Made by a program: the position numbers and the translations under genes. From Bradyrhizobium erythrophlei (GTDB taxonomy: Bacteria; Pseudomonadota; Alphaproteobacteria; Rhizobiales; Xanthobacteraceae), in the NCBI RefSeq assembly GCF_900129425.1, contig NZ_LT670817.1, positions 9,028,037 to 9,092,036 on the forward strand: a stretch of DNA of 64,000 nt, read 5' to 3'. Under the pieces are notes generated by a model, which worked only from the letters and a program-made list of their open reading frames with translations, had not been told where the DNA came from and did not search any database. The stretch's first letter is position 1. Every line of letters starts with the position of its first letter. Of the stretch, positions 44,051 through 51,743 are shown piece after piece.

Positions 44051-44347
44051 TCACGCTATGCGGGTGATCATCGCCTTCCCAAGACGATAGGTCTCGCCTG
44101 TGTACAAGCGGAGCTGAATATCTCCGTTCTCGAGCATATGCCATTCTGCATAGCCGTCGGCGACGAGTCGGCGGAAACAGGTCATCACGAGTGCCTTCGC
44201 CGGATCGGCGTGGACGAGGCCCCCGATCGCATCGGACGTCGCGTCGGTGCCGCACGGCTTCTCACACTCGGTCCTGGCGTCGAATGCACCGCGAGGAAAC
44301 ATCGTCTGAAGCGTTCCTTCCGCCGGTCGATCAGTGTCGGCGATCAC
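44051..44347 (-). CDS. Small hypothetical protein
   Basis: A 98-residue protein with a C-terminal half (CFRRLVADGYAEWHMLENGD, IQLRLYTGETYRLGKAMITR) that looks like the small beta-rich proteins common in Bradyrhizobium, where an ENGDIxLRxxTGE pattern recurs from memory. The ribosome site is weak (GAAAG 11 bases upstream). Function unknown; it lies 149 bases downstream of ada on the same strand. Confidence 0.5.
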   Translation of the reverse strand: MIADTDRPAEGTLQTMFPRGAFDARTECEKPCGTDATSDAIGGLVHADPAKALVMTCFRRLVADGYAEWHMLENGDIQLRLYTGETYRLGKAMITRIA

Positions 44348-44495
44348 CAGCGACTTTCAATAGGTACGCGTCGACCACCTGAATGATCGAGTCCGTACAG
44401 GCGAGACCGTGACCCGAGCACTCCGAATATTGTTTTCAAACTCGAACAAACCGATCGTTGGATGGGTGGGTTGCGGCCACGAGTGGCGGCGATGT

Positions 44496-45587
44496 TCAGG
44501 TGCCTTGGGAGGCTTCCCGGTCGAGCAGGGCGCGTTTGCGTCGGACACCCCAGGCATAACCCGAAGGCGAACCATCTTTCCGAACGACGCGGTGGCAAGG
44601 AATAGCGACGGCGAGATTGTTCGCCGCGCACGCGCCGGCGACCGCGCGCATGGCATTCGGGAAGCCGATACGGTGCGCGATCTCCGCATAGGAAACCGTT
44701 TCGCCGACGGGAATCTCCCGCAGAGCCTGCCACACACGTTGTTGAAAGGCGGTGCCGCGAACGTCGAGGGGAAGATCCAGGCCGATCGCCGGCACCTCAA
44801 CGAAGCCGACTACGCGCGCGACCAGCGCCTCATATTCGCGATCAGCCCCAATGAGATGCGCTTTCGGAAAGCGGTCCTGGAGATTGCGGACGAGTTCGTC
44901 CGGGTCGTCTCCCAACAGAATCGAGGCGACACCCTTCCTGCTCGAGGCGACGAGGATGGCGCCGAGAGAGGTCTGCCCGACAGCGAACTTGATTTCCTCG
45001 TTCGTGCCCCCGGCGCGGTATTGCGACGGCGTCATGCCGAGCATGTCCGTCGACTTCTCATAGAATCGCCCGCTTGAATTGAAGCCGGCGTCGTAGATCG
45101 CTTCGGTGACAGTGTTGCCGGAGGCCAGTCCTTGACGGACCTTCCTCGCACGGTGGGCGGCGGCATATTCCTTCGGTGTCAGCCCGGTGGCGGCCTTGAA
45201 CACGCGATGGAAATAGCTCGGGCTTCGGCCGATCGCGTCTGCCAATTCCTCCAGCGAGGGCTCCTCCTCGCTCTCCTCGATGATCCGGCACGCCTTCGCC
45301 ACGAGGGCCGTGTTCTCGCACTCGATCGACGGGCCGTCCGGATTGCAACGCCTGCAAGGCCGGAAGCCAGTCGCCCTGGCGCTTTCCAGGCTGTCGTGGA
45401 GCTGGACGTTTTTGGGGTTGGCGATGCGCGAGGGGCACGACGGCCGACAATAGACGCCTGTCGTCGCAACCGAGTACCAGAGGTGGCCGTCGGCTGTCTT
45501 GTCGCGCGCGACAATGCGCGCCCATCGAGGGTCATCTGCCACTGATGGAGGCACAGGCTTCAGAGTCTTGGTGGGCGTCGCCGTCAT
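44496..45587 (-). CDS. ada: Ada: bifunctional transcription activator and O6-methylguanine-DNA methyltransferase
   Basis: A 363-residue protein with the full Ada layout, starting MTATPTKTLKPVPPSVADDP. Zinc-binding methylphosphotriester domain about 15-90: GVYCRPSCPSR and GFRPCRRCNPD supply the four Cys, one being the acceptor. AraC-type HTH about 95-185: SLEELADAIGRSPSYFHRVF. Methyltransferase about 270-360: AVAIPCHRVVRKDGSPSGYA with the acceptor Cys, and NAMRAVAGACAANNLAVAIP. It repairs alkylated DNA and, once methylated, activates the adaptive response. It reads away from a broken nucleotidyltransferase gene. Confidence 0.96.
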   Translation of the reverse strand: MTATPTKTLKPVPPSVADDPRWARIVARDKTADGHLWYSVATTGVYCRPSCPSRIANPKNVQLHDSLESARATGFRPCRRCNPDGPSIECENTALVAKACRIIEESEEEPSLEELADAIGRSPSYFHRVFKAATGLTPKEYAAAHRARKVRQGLASGNTVTEAIYDAGFNSSGRFYEKSTDMLGMTPSQYRAGGTNEEIKFAVGQTSLGAILVASSRKGVASILLGDDPDELVRNLQDRFPKAHLIGADREYEALVARVVGFVEVPAIGLDLPLDVRGTAFQQRVWQALREIPVGETVSYAEIAHRIGFPNAMRAVAGACAANNLAVAIPCHRVVRKDGSPSGYAWGVRRKRALLDREASQGT

Positions 45588-45649
45588 CTTCTTACACGTC
45601 TTGTAGGGCCTGCATCGATGATGCCGCCAATTGCCGCCGGACACACTCC

Positions 45650-45781
45650 GATCTTTGCTTTCAAATCCACGTGCGCGCGCCCCGGCCGGATGATACCGAA
45701 AAACGCGCTCCCTGGCCTGAAGCAGCAGATTCCGATGTGGAAGAGGTCAAAGGCGCCAGGTGCGTAGCCGATGCCGATCAT
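45650..45781 (-). pseudogene. Remnant of a cytidylyltransferase-like gene
   Basis: The minus-strand frame starting MIGIGYAPGAFDLFHIG carries the start of the TagD/GCT-type nucleotidyltransferase motif (GxFDxxHxGH). It then loses frame: after HIG the expected His-containing continuation is replaced, and a shifted frame gives LLLQARERV-like text. No downstream domain survives before the ada start. A short degraded remnant. Confidence 0.55.
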
Positions 45782-45929
45782 GGCAGTGGTATCCTATTTC
45801 GAAGGTGGATTTCACGATCTATCGGGGTGACGGGGACGGCACGCTCAGTTCCCTGCTTCTCCGTTCCCTGCTTCGTGATCCAACATTGGAGCAGCGATTG
45901 GAGCATTGGAACCCGGATTGCCTAAAGCC

Positions 45930-45963
45930 AATGAGGCCCGCACGGGGACGTGCGGACCTCATT
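45930..45963 (-). terminator. Strong hairpin after the SnoaL-like gene
   Basis: AATGAGGCCCGCAC (45930-45943), loop GGGGAC, GTGCGGACCTCATT (45950-45963): 14-bp arms with one mismatch. It lies 43 bases past the SnoaL-like stop on the minus strand. No long T tract follows, so termination is likely but not certain. Confidence 0.6.
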
Positions 45964-46006
45964 CAACGACCGAGGCGAGCCGCCACTTTCGGCGGTCGCG
46001 CTTCGA

Positions 46007-46459
46007 TCAGGCGGCTTTCTTGATCAGCCCAATCTGGGTCAGCGCGGTTAAGCCGTCGTCGAGGCCGATCTCCTCGGCGATCTTGCCGTTGATCACCTTC
46101 AGCACCGTGGTGCCGGTGAAGTGCATCTTGCGACCAGTCGCAGCCGGGAGACCGCCGATCAGGAAGTCATTGAAGGCCGGACCCGTATGGGTGCCACCCC
46201 CTTCCCACTGGCCAACGACGTAGTCGCCTTCGGCGATCAGATCTGCCGTGCCCCAGAAATTGAGATCGGGGAATGCGGCGCGGAAATCGGTCATGAACGC
46301 CTTGATGTCGTCGCGACCGCGGCGGGGTTCATGCAGCGAGTACTTGAGCAGCATGTCCGGCGCGGCGATCTCATCGACGACTCCGAGATTGACGCTCTTG
46401 CCCCAGAATTCGGTAAACCAGCGACCGACAACAGCCTTGTTGTCTTCTTCCTTGCTCAT
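46007..46459 (-). CDS. SnoaL-like (NTF2-fold, ester cyclase type) protein
   Basis: A 150-residue protein of the SnoaL-like/ester cyclase group: NKAVVGRWFTEFWGKSVNLG, LHEPRRGRDDIKAFMTDFRA, FPDLNFWGTADLIAEGDYVV, QWEGGGTHTGPAF and HFTGTTVLKVINGKIAEEIG follow the family line by line. The fold is a small cone-shaped barrel with a hydrophobic pocket. The substrate is unknown, and it may not be catalytic. A GAGGAGCC site sits just upstream. It is monocistronic, ended by the hairpin at 45930-45963. Confidence 0.88.
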   Translation of the reverse strand: MSKEEDNKAVVGRWFTEFWGKSVNLGVVDEIAAPDMLLKYSLHEPRRGRDDIKAFMTDFRAAFPDLNFWGTADLIAEGDYVVGQWEGGGTHTGPAFNDFLIGGLPAATGRKMHFTGTTVLKVINGKIAEEIGLDDGLTALTQIGLIKKAA

Positions 46460-46801
46460 TGGAATGGCTCCTCCTGATTTGTCTCGTGAGGATCACCGGC
46501 ATCGGCCGATGATCTCTGCGGAGACTTACCAGTGACCTAGGCGAGCCAAACTCCGGTTCTTGACTTGAAATCGAAAGCCGCGCGAGCCTTCGGATGCTCG
46601 CCAACTACTGATCAAGCGAACTCGACGAGAGCACCGGCTCCCTCCGTGCTCAATGCCTTCGGCCAGCCCCGTAATTGGACAGCAATCTCAATTACATAAG
46701 AGTTCGCAGTTTGTTCTGAGTCGCGCGTCGCAGGTCTTGTCTCCGGACCCGGCGGAGAAGGTCCCATTCCGCTTGCGATCTCGCCCGTCTGCTTCGCTCT
46801 A
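46460..46801. other. Gene-free stretch between SnoaL-like and LysM genes
   Basis: About 340 bases, all short frames lacking ribosome sites. It holds the promoter of the SnoaL-like gene; no palindromic regulatory site was seen. Confidence 0.4.
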
Positions 46802-47971
46802 TCACCGCGCTGGTAGGACAAAGATTTGGCCGGGATGAATCAGGTTCGGATTGCGGATCTGCTGTCGGTTCGCCTTGTAAATGACGGCGTAGCGCGTGCC
46901 CACACCATAGGTCTGGCGGCTCAGGCGCCAGAGGCTGTCGCCGCGGGAGACGGTGGTGGTCGCGATCTTCGGCACAACCACCGTGGAGGGCGAGCCTCCA
47001 ACTGGCGGAAGGTTCGCCACGGCCGCCAGCCGCGGCTGCGCGGAGGCACTGTCCGGCCGCTTGGCGGCTGTGGCCGGCGCCGGCTCCGACGCCGCGACCA
47101 TCGTGTCGGGAACGTTGAAGGGTACCTCGGCGCGTGCGCGCACCGCGCCGGAATTAGGCTCCACCTCGTCCAGCCGGACGCGGTAGCTGCCGGGTGCGAC
47201 ACCTTGATTGATCGTGACCGCAAAACGTCCATCCGCGCCGGCCGTCACTGACGCAACGAAGGTATCGTTGAGATAAAGCCTCACCGCGCCGCCGGGGCGC
47301 GCGCGACCGCTCGCATGGAACTTACCGCCTGGCTCGATCTCGACCGATTCCACAACCACCGCGCCGGCCATCGACTTTGGCGCAGGCGGTTGCGACAGCA
47401 CAACGGTAGGTTTGCCGGGCGTCATCAGCGCCACGACTGGCCGGTCAGTCGGCCCCGGCTCAATCGCTACCGCCACGCTCTGCCTGGACGTGGCCTCCTT
47501 GCCATCCGGCTGCCGGGATCGCAACGTCAGATCGTAAGTGCCTGAGGGAAACCGGGGCGGGACCATGACGAATTGTCCGGATTGATCCGCGACCACGCGA
47601 TCATGCAACTCGCCGTTGCGCAGCAGTTCCACTGTTGCGCCCGGCGTCGCCCGGCCCGCGATTACCGCTTCGCCGGTCGGCTCGATGCGGGCAATGTCGA
47701 ACGTCGGCACGCCGTCGTCGCTGTCCGGCGCTACGGGCGATCCGGCCAGCGCAGCCGCCACCGCGCCTGCTTTTGCTTGCGCCGCTGCAAGCGCGTCCGG
47801 ACCCTGATCTTGCGCGCCCGATGCCGGCTTTGAAACCGCCGGCGCGGCGGTTGCGGCCTTGGTTTCAACCGGCGGCTCGGGACGGAAGTGCTGGATCGCG
47901 AAGACAAGCGCGATAGCACAGGCCGCAACAGACGCCAGCAGGATCATTCGGCTCATCGACGGGGCGGTCAT
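46802..47971 (-). CDS. LysM-domain cell-wall-associated protein with Ig-like repeats
   Basis: A 389-residue protein. The start MTAPSMSRMILLASVAACAI at 47971 gives one N-terminal membrane helix (9-25), followed by a Pro/Ala-rich linker. Two Ig-like bacterial modules (about 95-180, RATPGATVELLRNGELHDRV; and about 215-290, GRARPGGAVRLYLNDTFVAS) precede another low-complexity linker and a C-terminal LysM (about 335-389, TTTVSRGDSLWRLSRQTYGV and NPNLIHPGQIFVLPAR). LysM binds glycan of peptidoglycan, so this is a periplasmic envelope protein. The layout is common in Bradyrhizobium LysM proteins of unknown function. Confidence 0.9.
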   Translation of the reverse strand: MTAPSMSRMILLASVAACAIALVFAIQHFRPEPPVETKAATAAPAVSKPASGAQDQGPDALAAAQAKAGAVAAALAGSPVAPDSDDGVPTFDIARIEPTGEAVIAGRATPGATVELLRNGELHDRVVADQSGQFVMVPPRFPSGTYDLTLRSRQPDGKEATSRQSVAVAIEPGPTDRPVVALMTPGKPTVVLSQPPAPKSMAGAVVVESVEIEPGGKFHASGRARPGGAVRLYLNDTFVASVTAGADGRFAVTINQGVAPGSYRVRLDEVEPNSGAVRARAEVPFNVPDTMVAASEPAPATAAKRPDSASAQPRLAAVANLPPVGGSPSTVVVPKIATTTVSRGDSLWRLSRQTYGVGTRYAVIYKANRQQIRNPNLIHPGQIFVLPAR

Positions 47972-48194
47972 GATGTTCGTCCCTCGGCGGAACGTTACCT
48001 CGTCGGCATTATACAGCGTTTTCCGGCCAAGTGGGGACCGGTTCTGCGCGCCAAGGGAAGGGGAACCAACTTGACCGGCTCGGTGATCGAGCCATTTTCG
48101 TCGCAGATAAAGCCTTGGAAGCGGTCTCTGAGCAAGCTTCAGGACCGGATGAACCGTCTGGGACCCCGCGTAAGACGGGGCCTGGATCCGAGTT

Positions 48195-48380
48195 TCAATC
48201 ACTCTTAGCCGAACGTCGTTGGTGCCGATCCAGGCGGAGTCTTTGCGCTTTCAAGCGCTTTATCTCGTCATCAAGCGCATCAATTTTCTCGGTGAGCCGC
48301 GCATTCTTGGATTTCGGCGGATCGGCGCCGCGCAGTTTTTCCAGCACCTTCTCAACGGAAAGTTTGGGTGTTTCAGCCAT
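48195..48380 (-). CDS. Small coiled-coil hypothetical protein
   Basis: A 61-residue, highly charged frame (KVLEKLRGADPPKSKNARLT, EKIDALDDEIKRLKAQRLRL) that is strongly predicted helical and coiled coil. It has a GAGGG site about nine bases before the ATG. Its C-terminus is basic (DRHQRRSAKSD). Size and composition suit a small regulatory or structural protein. No family recognised. Confidence 0.5.
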   Translation of the reverse strand: MAETPKLSVEKVLEKLRGADPPKSKNARLTEKIDALDDEIKRLKAQRLRLDRHQRRSAKSD

Positions 48381-48515
48381 GATAAACCCTCATGTCCAGG
48401 CGACAAGCGTTCAGACGATGGCTCCGCCAAATCGGGGTACCAGCCACGGCGACAAAGTCGTCCGAAACCCCTGAGCGGCGTGTGCGAGGCTTGCTGCATC
48501 AGATCCGGCCACCCA

Positions 48516-48529
48516 TTGATCCAGATCAA
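48516..48529. promoter_or_regulatory. FixK/FNR-type box (TTGATCCAGATCAA)
   Basis: A perfect TTGAT-N4-ATCAA palindrome in the region between the divergent small coiled-coil gene and the Ca2+/H+ exchanger gene. It lies 172 bases from the exchanger start and 136 from the other, so a long leader or either direction is possible. Confidence 0.7.
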
Positions 48530-48700
48530 CATGCCTTGAGCCGCGGAGATTTTTTCTACGCCGAATGTCCGCCGACCCCAGGGCGGACGACTGTCTTCTC
48601 AAAACTTCGGCCGGCGCTCCATTCCTGGCTCCAGCCCACGTCGGCGACGTCAGGAACCGCACACCTCTGACGACGGTCAAGCAAGGAGGCGGCCAACACC

Positions 48701-49804
48701 ATGAACGCCCTGTTGAAGGAAATCCGTCAAACTCCGTTGCTCTGGATGTTGATATTTGTGCCTGTCGTGCTGGTCGCCGCAAGGATTGTGCCCGCGGCTC
48801 ACACGCTTCTGTTTGTGCTCGCTGTCCTCGCCATCATTCCGCTTGCCGCCCTTCTTAGTCATGCAACCGAATCCGTCGCCGAAAAGACGGGTGACGCGAT
48901 CGGCGGCTTGCTCAATGCGACGCTCGGGAATTTGACGGAGTTAATCATCGCCGTGACCGCGCTGCATGCCGGAGAGTACATGCTGGTGAAGGCGTCGATC
49001 GCGGGCGCTATCGTTGCCAATGCGCTTTTCATGCTGGGAGCTTCCTTTCTGCTGGGCGGACTGCGGTACCACGTTCAGGAATACAATCGCGCCGGCGGAA
49101 GGATGTATTCGGGGCTGCTGTTGATGGCGACAATTGCGCTCCTCGCTCCGGCGGCGGTCTCCGAACTCGATCTGCCGCGGGGCGAGTTGATGGCCCAGAA
49201 CCTCAGCGCCGCCATCGCCATCCTGCTCATCGTGGCATACGGATTGAGTCTGCTTTTCTCGCTGAAGACGCACAAGGAATTCTTCGCAAGCGAAGGTCAT
49301 GGCGAGACGACGGAGGCGAAGTGGCCGATCAACCTCGCGGTCGGCACGCTAGTTGCTGTTACGGTCCTGGTGGCGCTGGTAAGCGAAATCTTCGTTGAGT
49401 CGGTGCAAAAGGCGGCGGCGACGCTGGGGATGAGCCCGGCTTTCGTCGGGTTCATCATCGTCGCACTCGTCGGCGCTGCAGCTGAAATGGCCGTGGCATT
49501 TTCTGCCGCGCGCAAGAACCGGCTGGATATGAGCGTCAGCATAGCGCTCGGAAGCGCTTCGCAGATCGCGCTGTTCGTGGCACCGGTACTTGTGCTCCTC
49601 AGCTACGTCGTCGGGCCCAAACCGATGGATCTGCAATTTTGGCCGGGTGCAGTGACGATGGTGATGATCGCTACCGTGACGGCCACCTTCATCACCAACA
49701 GCGGTCGTTCGGCGTGGTTCATTGGGGCTCTGCTGGTCTTCATCTACGTCATATTCGCCATGACGCTCTATGTGGTTCCGCCGGGAGCGCACGGACCGGT
49801 GTGA
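48701..49804 (+). CDS. cax: Calcium/proton exchanger (CaCA family, Cax/ChaA-like)
   Basis: A 367-residue antiporter with about eleven helices; the start has AAGGAGG well spaced. The two alpha-repeats are ATLGNLTELIIAVTALHAGE in the first half and FVGFIIVALVGAAAEMAVAF plus SVSIALGSASQIALFVAPVL in the second, each with the acidic residue and helix break that bind the ion. It exports Ca2+ (or Na+/K+) in exchange for protons across the inner membrane. The FixK-type box upstream places it among oxygen-controlled genes. Confidence 0.9.
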   Translation: MNALLKEIRQTPLLWMLIFVPVVLVAARIVPAAHTLLFVLAVLAIIPLAALLSHATESVAEKTGDAIGGLLNATLGNLTELIIAVTALHAGEYMLVKASIAGAIVANALFMLGASFLLGGLRYHVQEYNRAGGRMYSGLLLMATIALLAPAAVSELDLPRGELMAQNLSAAIAILLIVAYGLSLLFSLKTHKEFFASEGHGETTEAKWPINLAVGTLVAVTVLVALVSEIFVESVQKAAATLGMSPAFVGFIIVALVGAAAEMAVAFSAARKNRLDMSVSIALGSASQIALFVAPVLVLLSYVVGPKPMDLQFWPGAVTMVMIATVTATFITNSGRSAWFIGALLVFIYVIFAMTLYVVPPGAHGPV

Positions 49805-49903
49805 TGCCGTCGCGCCTGGCGTCCGGCTGCTGTTCAGCGCAGGGGAAGTGGGCGCTTTTGGATCAATGCGAGGCCGATGGTCTGCGCTGGAAACGGTCTC
49901 TCT

Positions 49904-50425
49904 CTAAGCGAGCTTCAGTTCCAGATGGACTATCTGGGGATCCCGGCGCGAGCCGGGTCTGAAGCCGAACCTTCCGAATACTTTTAGCATCGCCGCGTTT
50001 TCGGGCAGAACTTCCGCGGTCAATTCCTGCAGTCCGGCATCGCGTGCGATCTTCACGAGATGGCGCATCAGGATCGAGCCGACGCCACGCCCCTGCCAGG
50101 CGTCGATGACGACAAATGCCATCTCGGCTCGTCCCGGCTCGAAAACGATATACCTGCCGCCTCCGACGATGGCCTTGCGGTCGGCTTCATCTGCCAGCGC
50201 GACGATCGCGACATGATCTTTGAAATCGATGTCCAGGAAGAAGGCGCGCTCCTTGTCCGAGAAGTGGTGCTTCATGACGAAGAAACGGCGCTGCAGCGAT
50301 TGTGCGCTTGTCTGTCCGATCGCAGCGAGCATGTCAGCCTCATCCTCCTGCCGAAGAGCGCGGATTTCAATTGGACTGCCGTCGCTGAGAAGCTCGCGTA
50401 CGGTGTAGTTGGTGGCCTCGGACAT
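49904..50425 (-). CDS. GNAT-family N-acetyltransferase
   Basis: A 173-residue protein starting MSEATNYTVRELLSDGSPIE after CAGGAGGCC. The acetyl-CoA site is RAEMAFVVIDAWQGRGVGSI (motif A, with Q/RxxGxG/A), followed by LMRHLVKIARDAGLQELTAE and MLKVFGRFGFRPG. The HHFSDKERAFFLDIDFKDHV segment resembles the acetyltransferases fused to acetyl-CoA synthetase-like (Pat) proteins, so protein lysine acetylation is possible. It is divergent from the AI-2E permease gene; the FixK box between them is 77 bases upstream. Confidence 0.85.
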   Translation of the reverse strand: MSEATNYTVRELLSDGSPIEIRALRQEDEADMLAAIGQTSAQSLQRRFFVMKHHFSDKERAFFLDIDFKDHVAIVALADEADRKAIVGGGRYIVFEPGRAEMAFVVIDAWQGRGVGSILMRHLVKIARDAGLQELTAEVLPENAAMLKVFGRFGFRPGSRRDPQIVHLELKLA

Positions 50426-50502
50426 TGGGCCTCCTGTGCGGACAACGAGGCGTCGGCCTCGATCGGCGTCCGCCAATGGAACCTGGACCGGCTTGCGGTC
50501 GC

Positions 50503-50516
50503 TTGATCTGGATCAA
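50503..50516. promoter_or_regulatory. FixK/FNR-type box (TTGATCTGGATCAA)
   Basis: A perfect TTGAT-N4-ATCAA palindrome midway in the divergent region, 77 bases from the GNAT start and 67 from the permease start; it could serve both promoters. Confidence 0.8.
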
Positions 50517-50583
50517 GACTATTGCGCGAGAGCGATGGGTAGCTTGACGGAAAGCATGACAGCTCTCAGATGAAGGCGAGCCC

Positions 50584-51666
50584 TTGAAAACTGTTCGCCA
50601 GTACTTGCTCGGAGACGACGTCATCCAGCTTGCGATCCGGCTCGGATTGCTCGCTTTCCTGATCTACTGGACGTTCGTTCTGATCCGCCCCTTTGTGCCG
50701 ATCCTGGCCTGGAGCATCGTCCTCGCCGTCGCGCTCTATCCCATCTTTGGTCTCCTTTCCAGGATTCTCGGCGGTCGCCCGAGGCTCGCTGCGGTAATTC
50801 TCACCTTAATCAATCTCGGGATCGTCATCGGGCCGGCGACCTGGCTCGGGTTGAGCGCGGTAGACGGGGTGAGGGAACTCGCCGAAAAACTGAGTACCGG
50901 CGATCTGACGGTTCCTTCACCACCAGGTCAAATCAAGGATTGGCCGCTCATCGGTCCGCAGCTCCACGAGTTCTGGAATCAGGCCTCCAACAACATTCGG
51001 GCGGTTTTGCGCGAGGTCGCTCCCCATCTGAAGCCGTTGGCGGGCACTATGCTTACCCTTGCAGGCAATGCCGGCGTGGGAACGCTCAAGTTTCTTTTGT
51101 CTGTGGCGTTGGCCGGCTTTCTCTTTCCCAACGGGCCGCAGCTGGTGGCGGCTGGCAGGCGCTTCCTGTCCCGGGTAGTGCCCGAACAGAGCGAACATTT
51201 CCTTGAATTGGCGGGCGCGACCATACGCGCGGTATCCCAGGGCGTTATTGGCGTCGCAATTATCCAGTCCTTGCTGGCCGGTGTCGGCTTCAAGCTGGCA
51301 GGCGTTCCCGGCGCCGGCCTATTGGCCTTCGCGGTCATGCTCCTCACCATCGTGCAGATCGGTGCGGCAATCGTCCTGCTTCCAGTGATCATCTGGATCT
51401 GGATCGACAAGGATTTCACCACGGCGTTCCTGCTGACTCTGTTCCTGGGCATCGTCGGTGTGCTCGACAACGTATTGAAGCCGCTCGTGATGGGGCGTGG
51501 CCTGACCACCCCGACACTCGTCATCTTCATCGGGGTGATCGGGGGAACGCTCGCACATGGAATTGTGGGCCTGTTTATCGGGCCAATCATTCTGTCGGTA
51601 GCCTGGGAGTTGACGGTGGCCTGGATCGGTACCGATCGCGCGAGGCCGGCATCATTGCCAGGGTGA
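50584..51666 (+). CDS. AI-2E-type (PerM/TqsA-like) membrane transporter
   Basis: A 360-residue polytopic protein with an apparent TTG start (GAAGG eight bases upstream; no ATG in frame nearby). The family layout is present: three helices at the start (LLAFLIYWTFVLIRPFVPIL), a soluble middle (LHEFWNQASNNIRAVLREVA), and five helices at the end, including GVIGVAIIQSLLAGVGFKLA, IVGVLDNVLKPLVMGRGLTT (the LxPxxxG signature) and HGIVGLFIGPIILSVAWEL. Members export AI-2 or act as Na+/H+ antiporters; the substrate here is open. Confidence 0.88.
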   Translation: MKTVRQYLLGDDVIQLAIRLGLLAFLIYWTFVLIRPFVPILAWSIVLAVALYPIFGLLSRILGGRPRLAAVILTLINLGIVIGPATWLGLSAVDGVRELAEKLSTGDLTVPSPPGQIKDWPLIGPQLHEFWNQASNNIRAVLREVAPHLKPLAGTMLTLAGNAGVGTLKFLLSVALAGFLFPNGPQLVAAGRRFLSRVVPEQSEHFLELAGATIRAVSQGVIGVAIIQSLLAGVGFKLAGVPGAGLLAFAVMLLTIVQIGAAIVLLPVIIWIWIDKDFTTAFLLTLFLGIVGVLDNVLKPLVMGRGLTTPTLVIFIGVIGGTLAHGIVGLFIGPIILSVAWELTVAWIGTDRARPASLPG

Positions 51667-51676
51667 TCGCCGAACG

Positions 51677-51690
51677 TTGACTTAAATCAA
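51677..51690 (+). promoter_or_regulatory. FixK/FNR-type box (TTGACTTAAATCAA)
   Basis: TTGAC-N4-ATCAA within a larger palindrome AACGTTGA...TCAACGTT, 53 bases before the DUF3141 start. Activation from -41.5 would put transcription start about 18 bases before the ATG. Confidence 0.8.
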
Positions 51691-51743
51691 CGTTCCCTGG
51701 CGCGTGGCTCCTTGAATGAAGTGTACGACAGTGAGGTCTGGAC

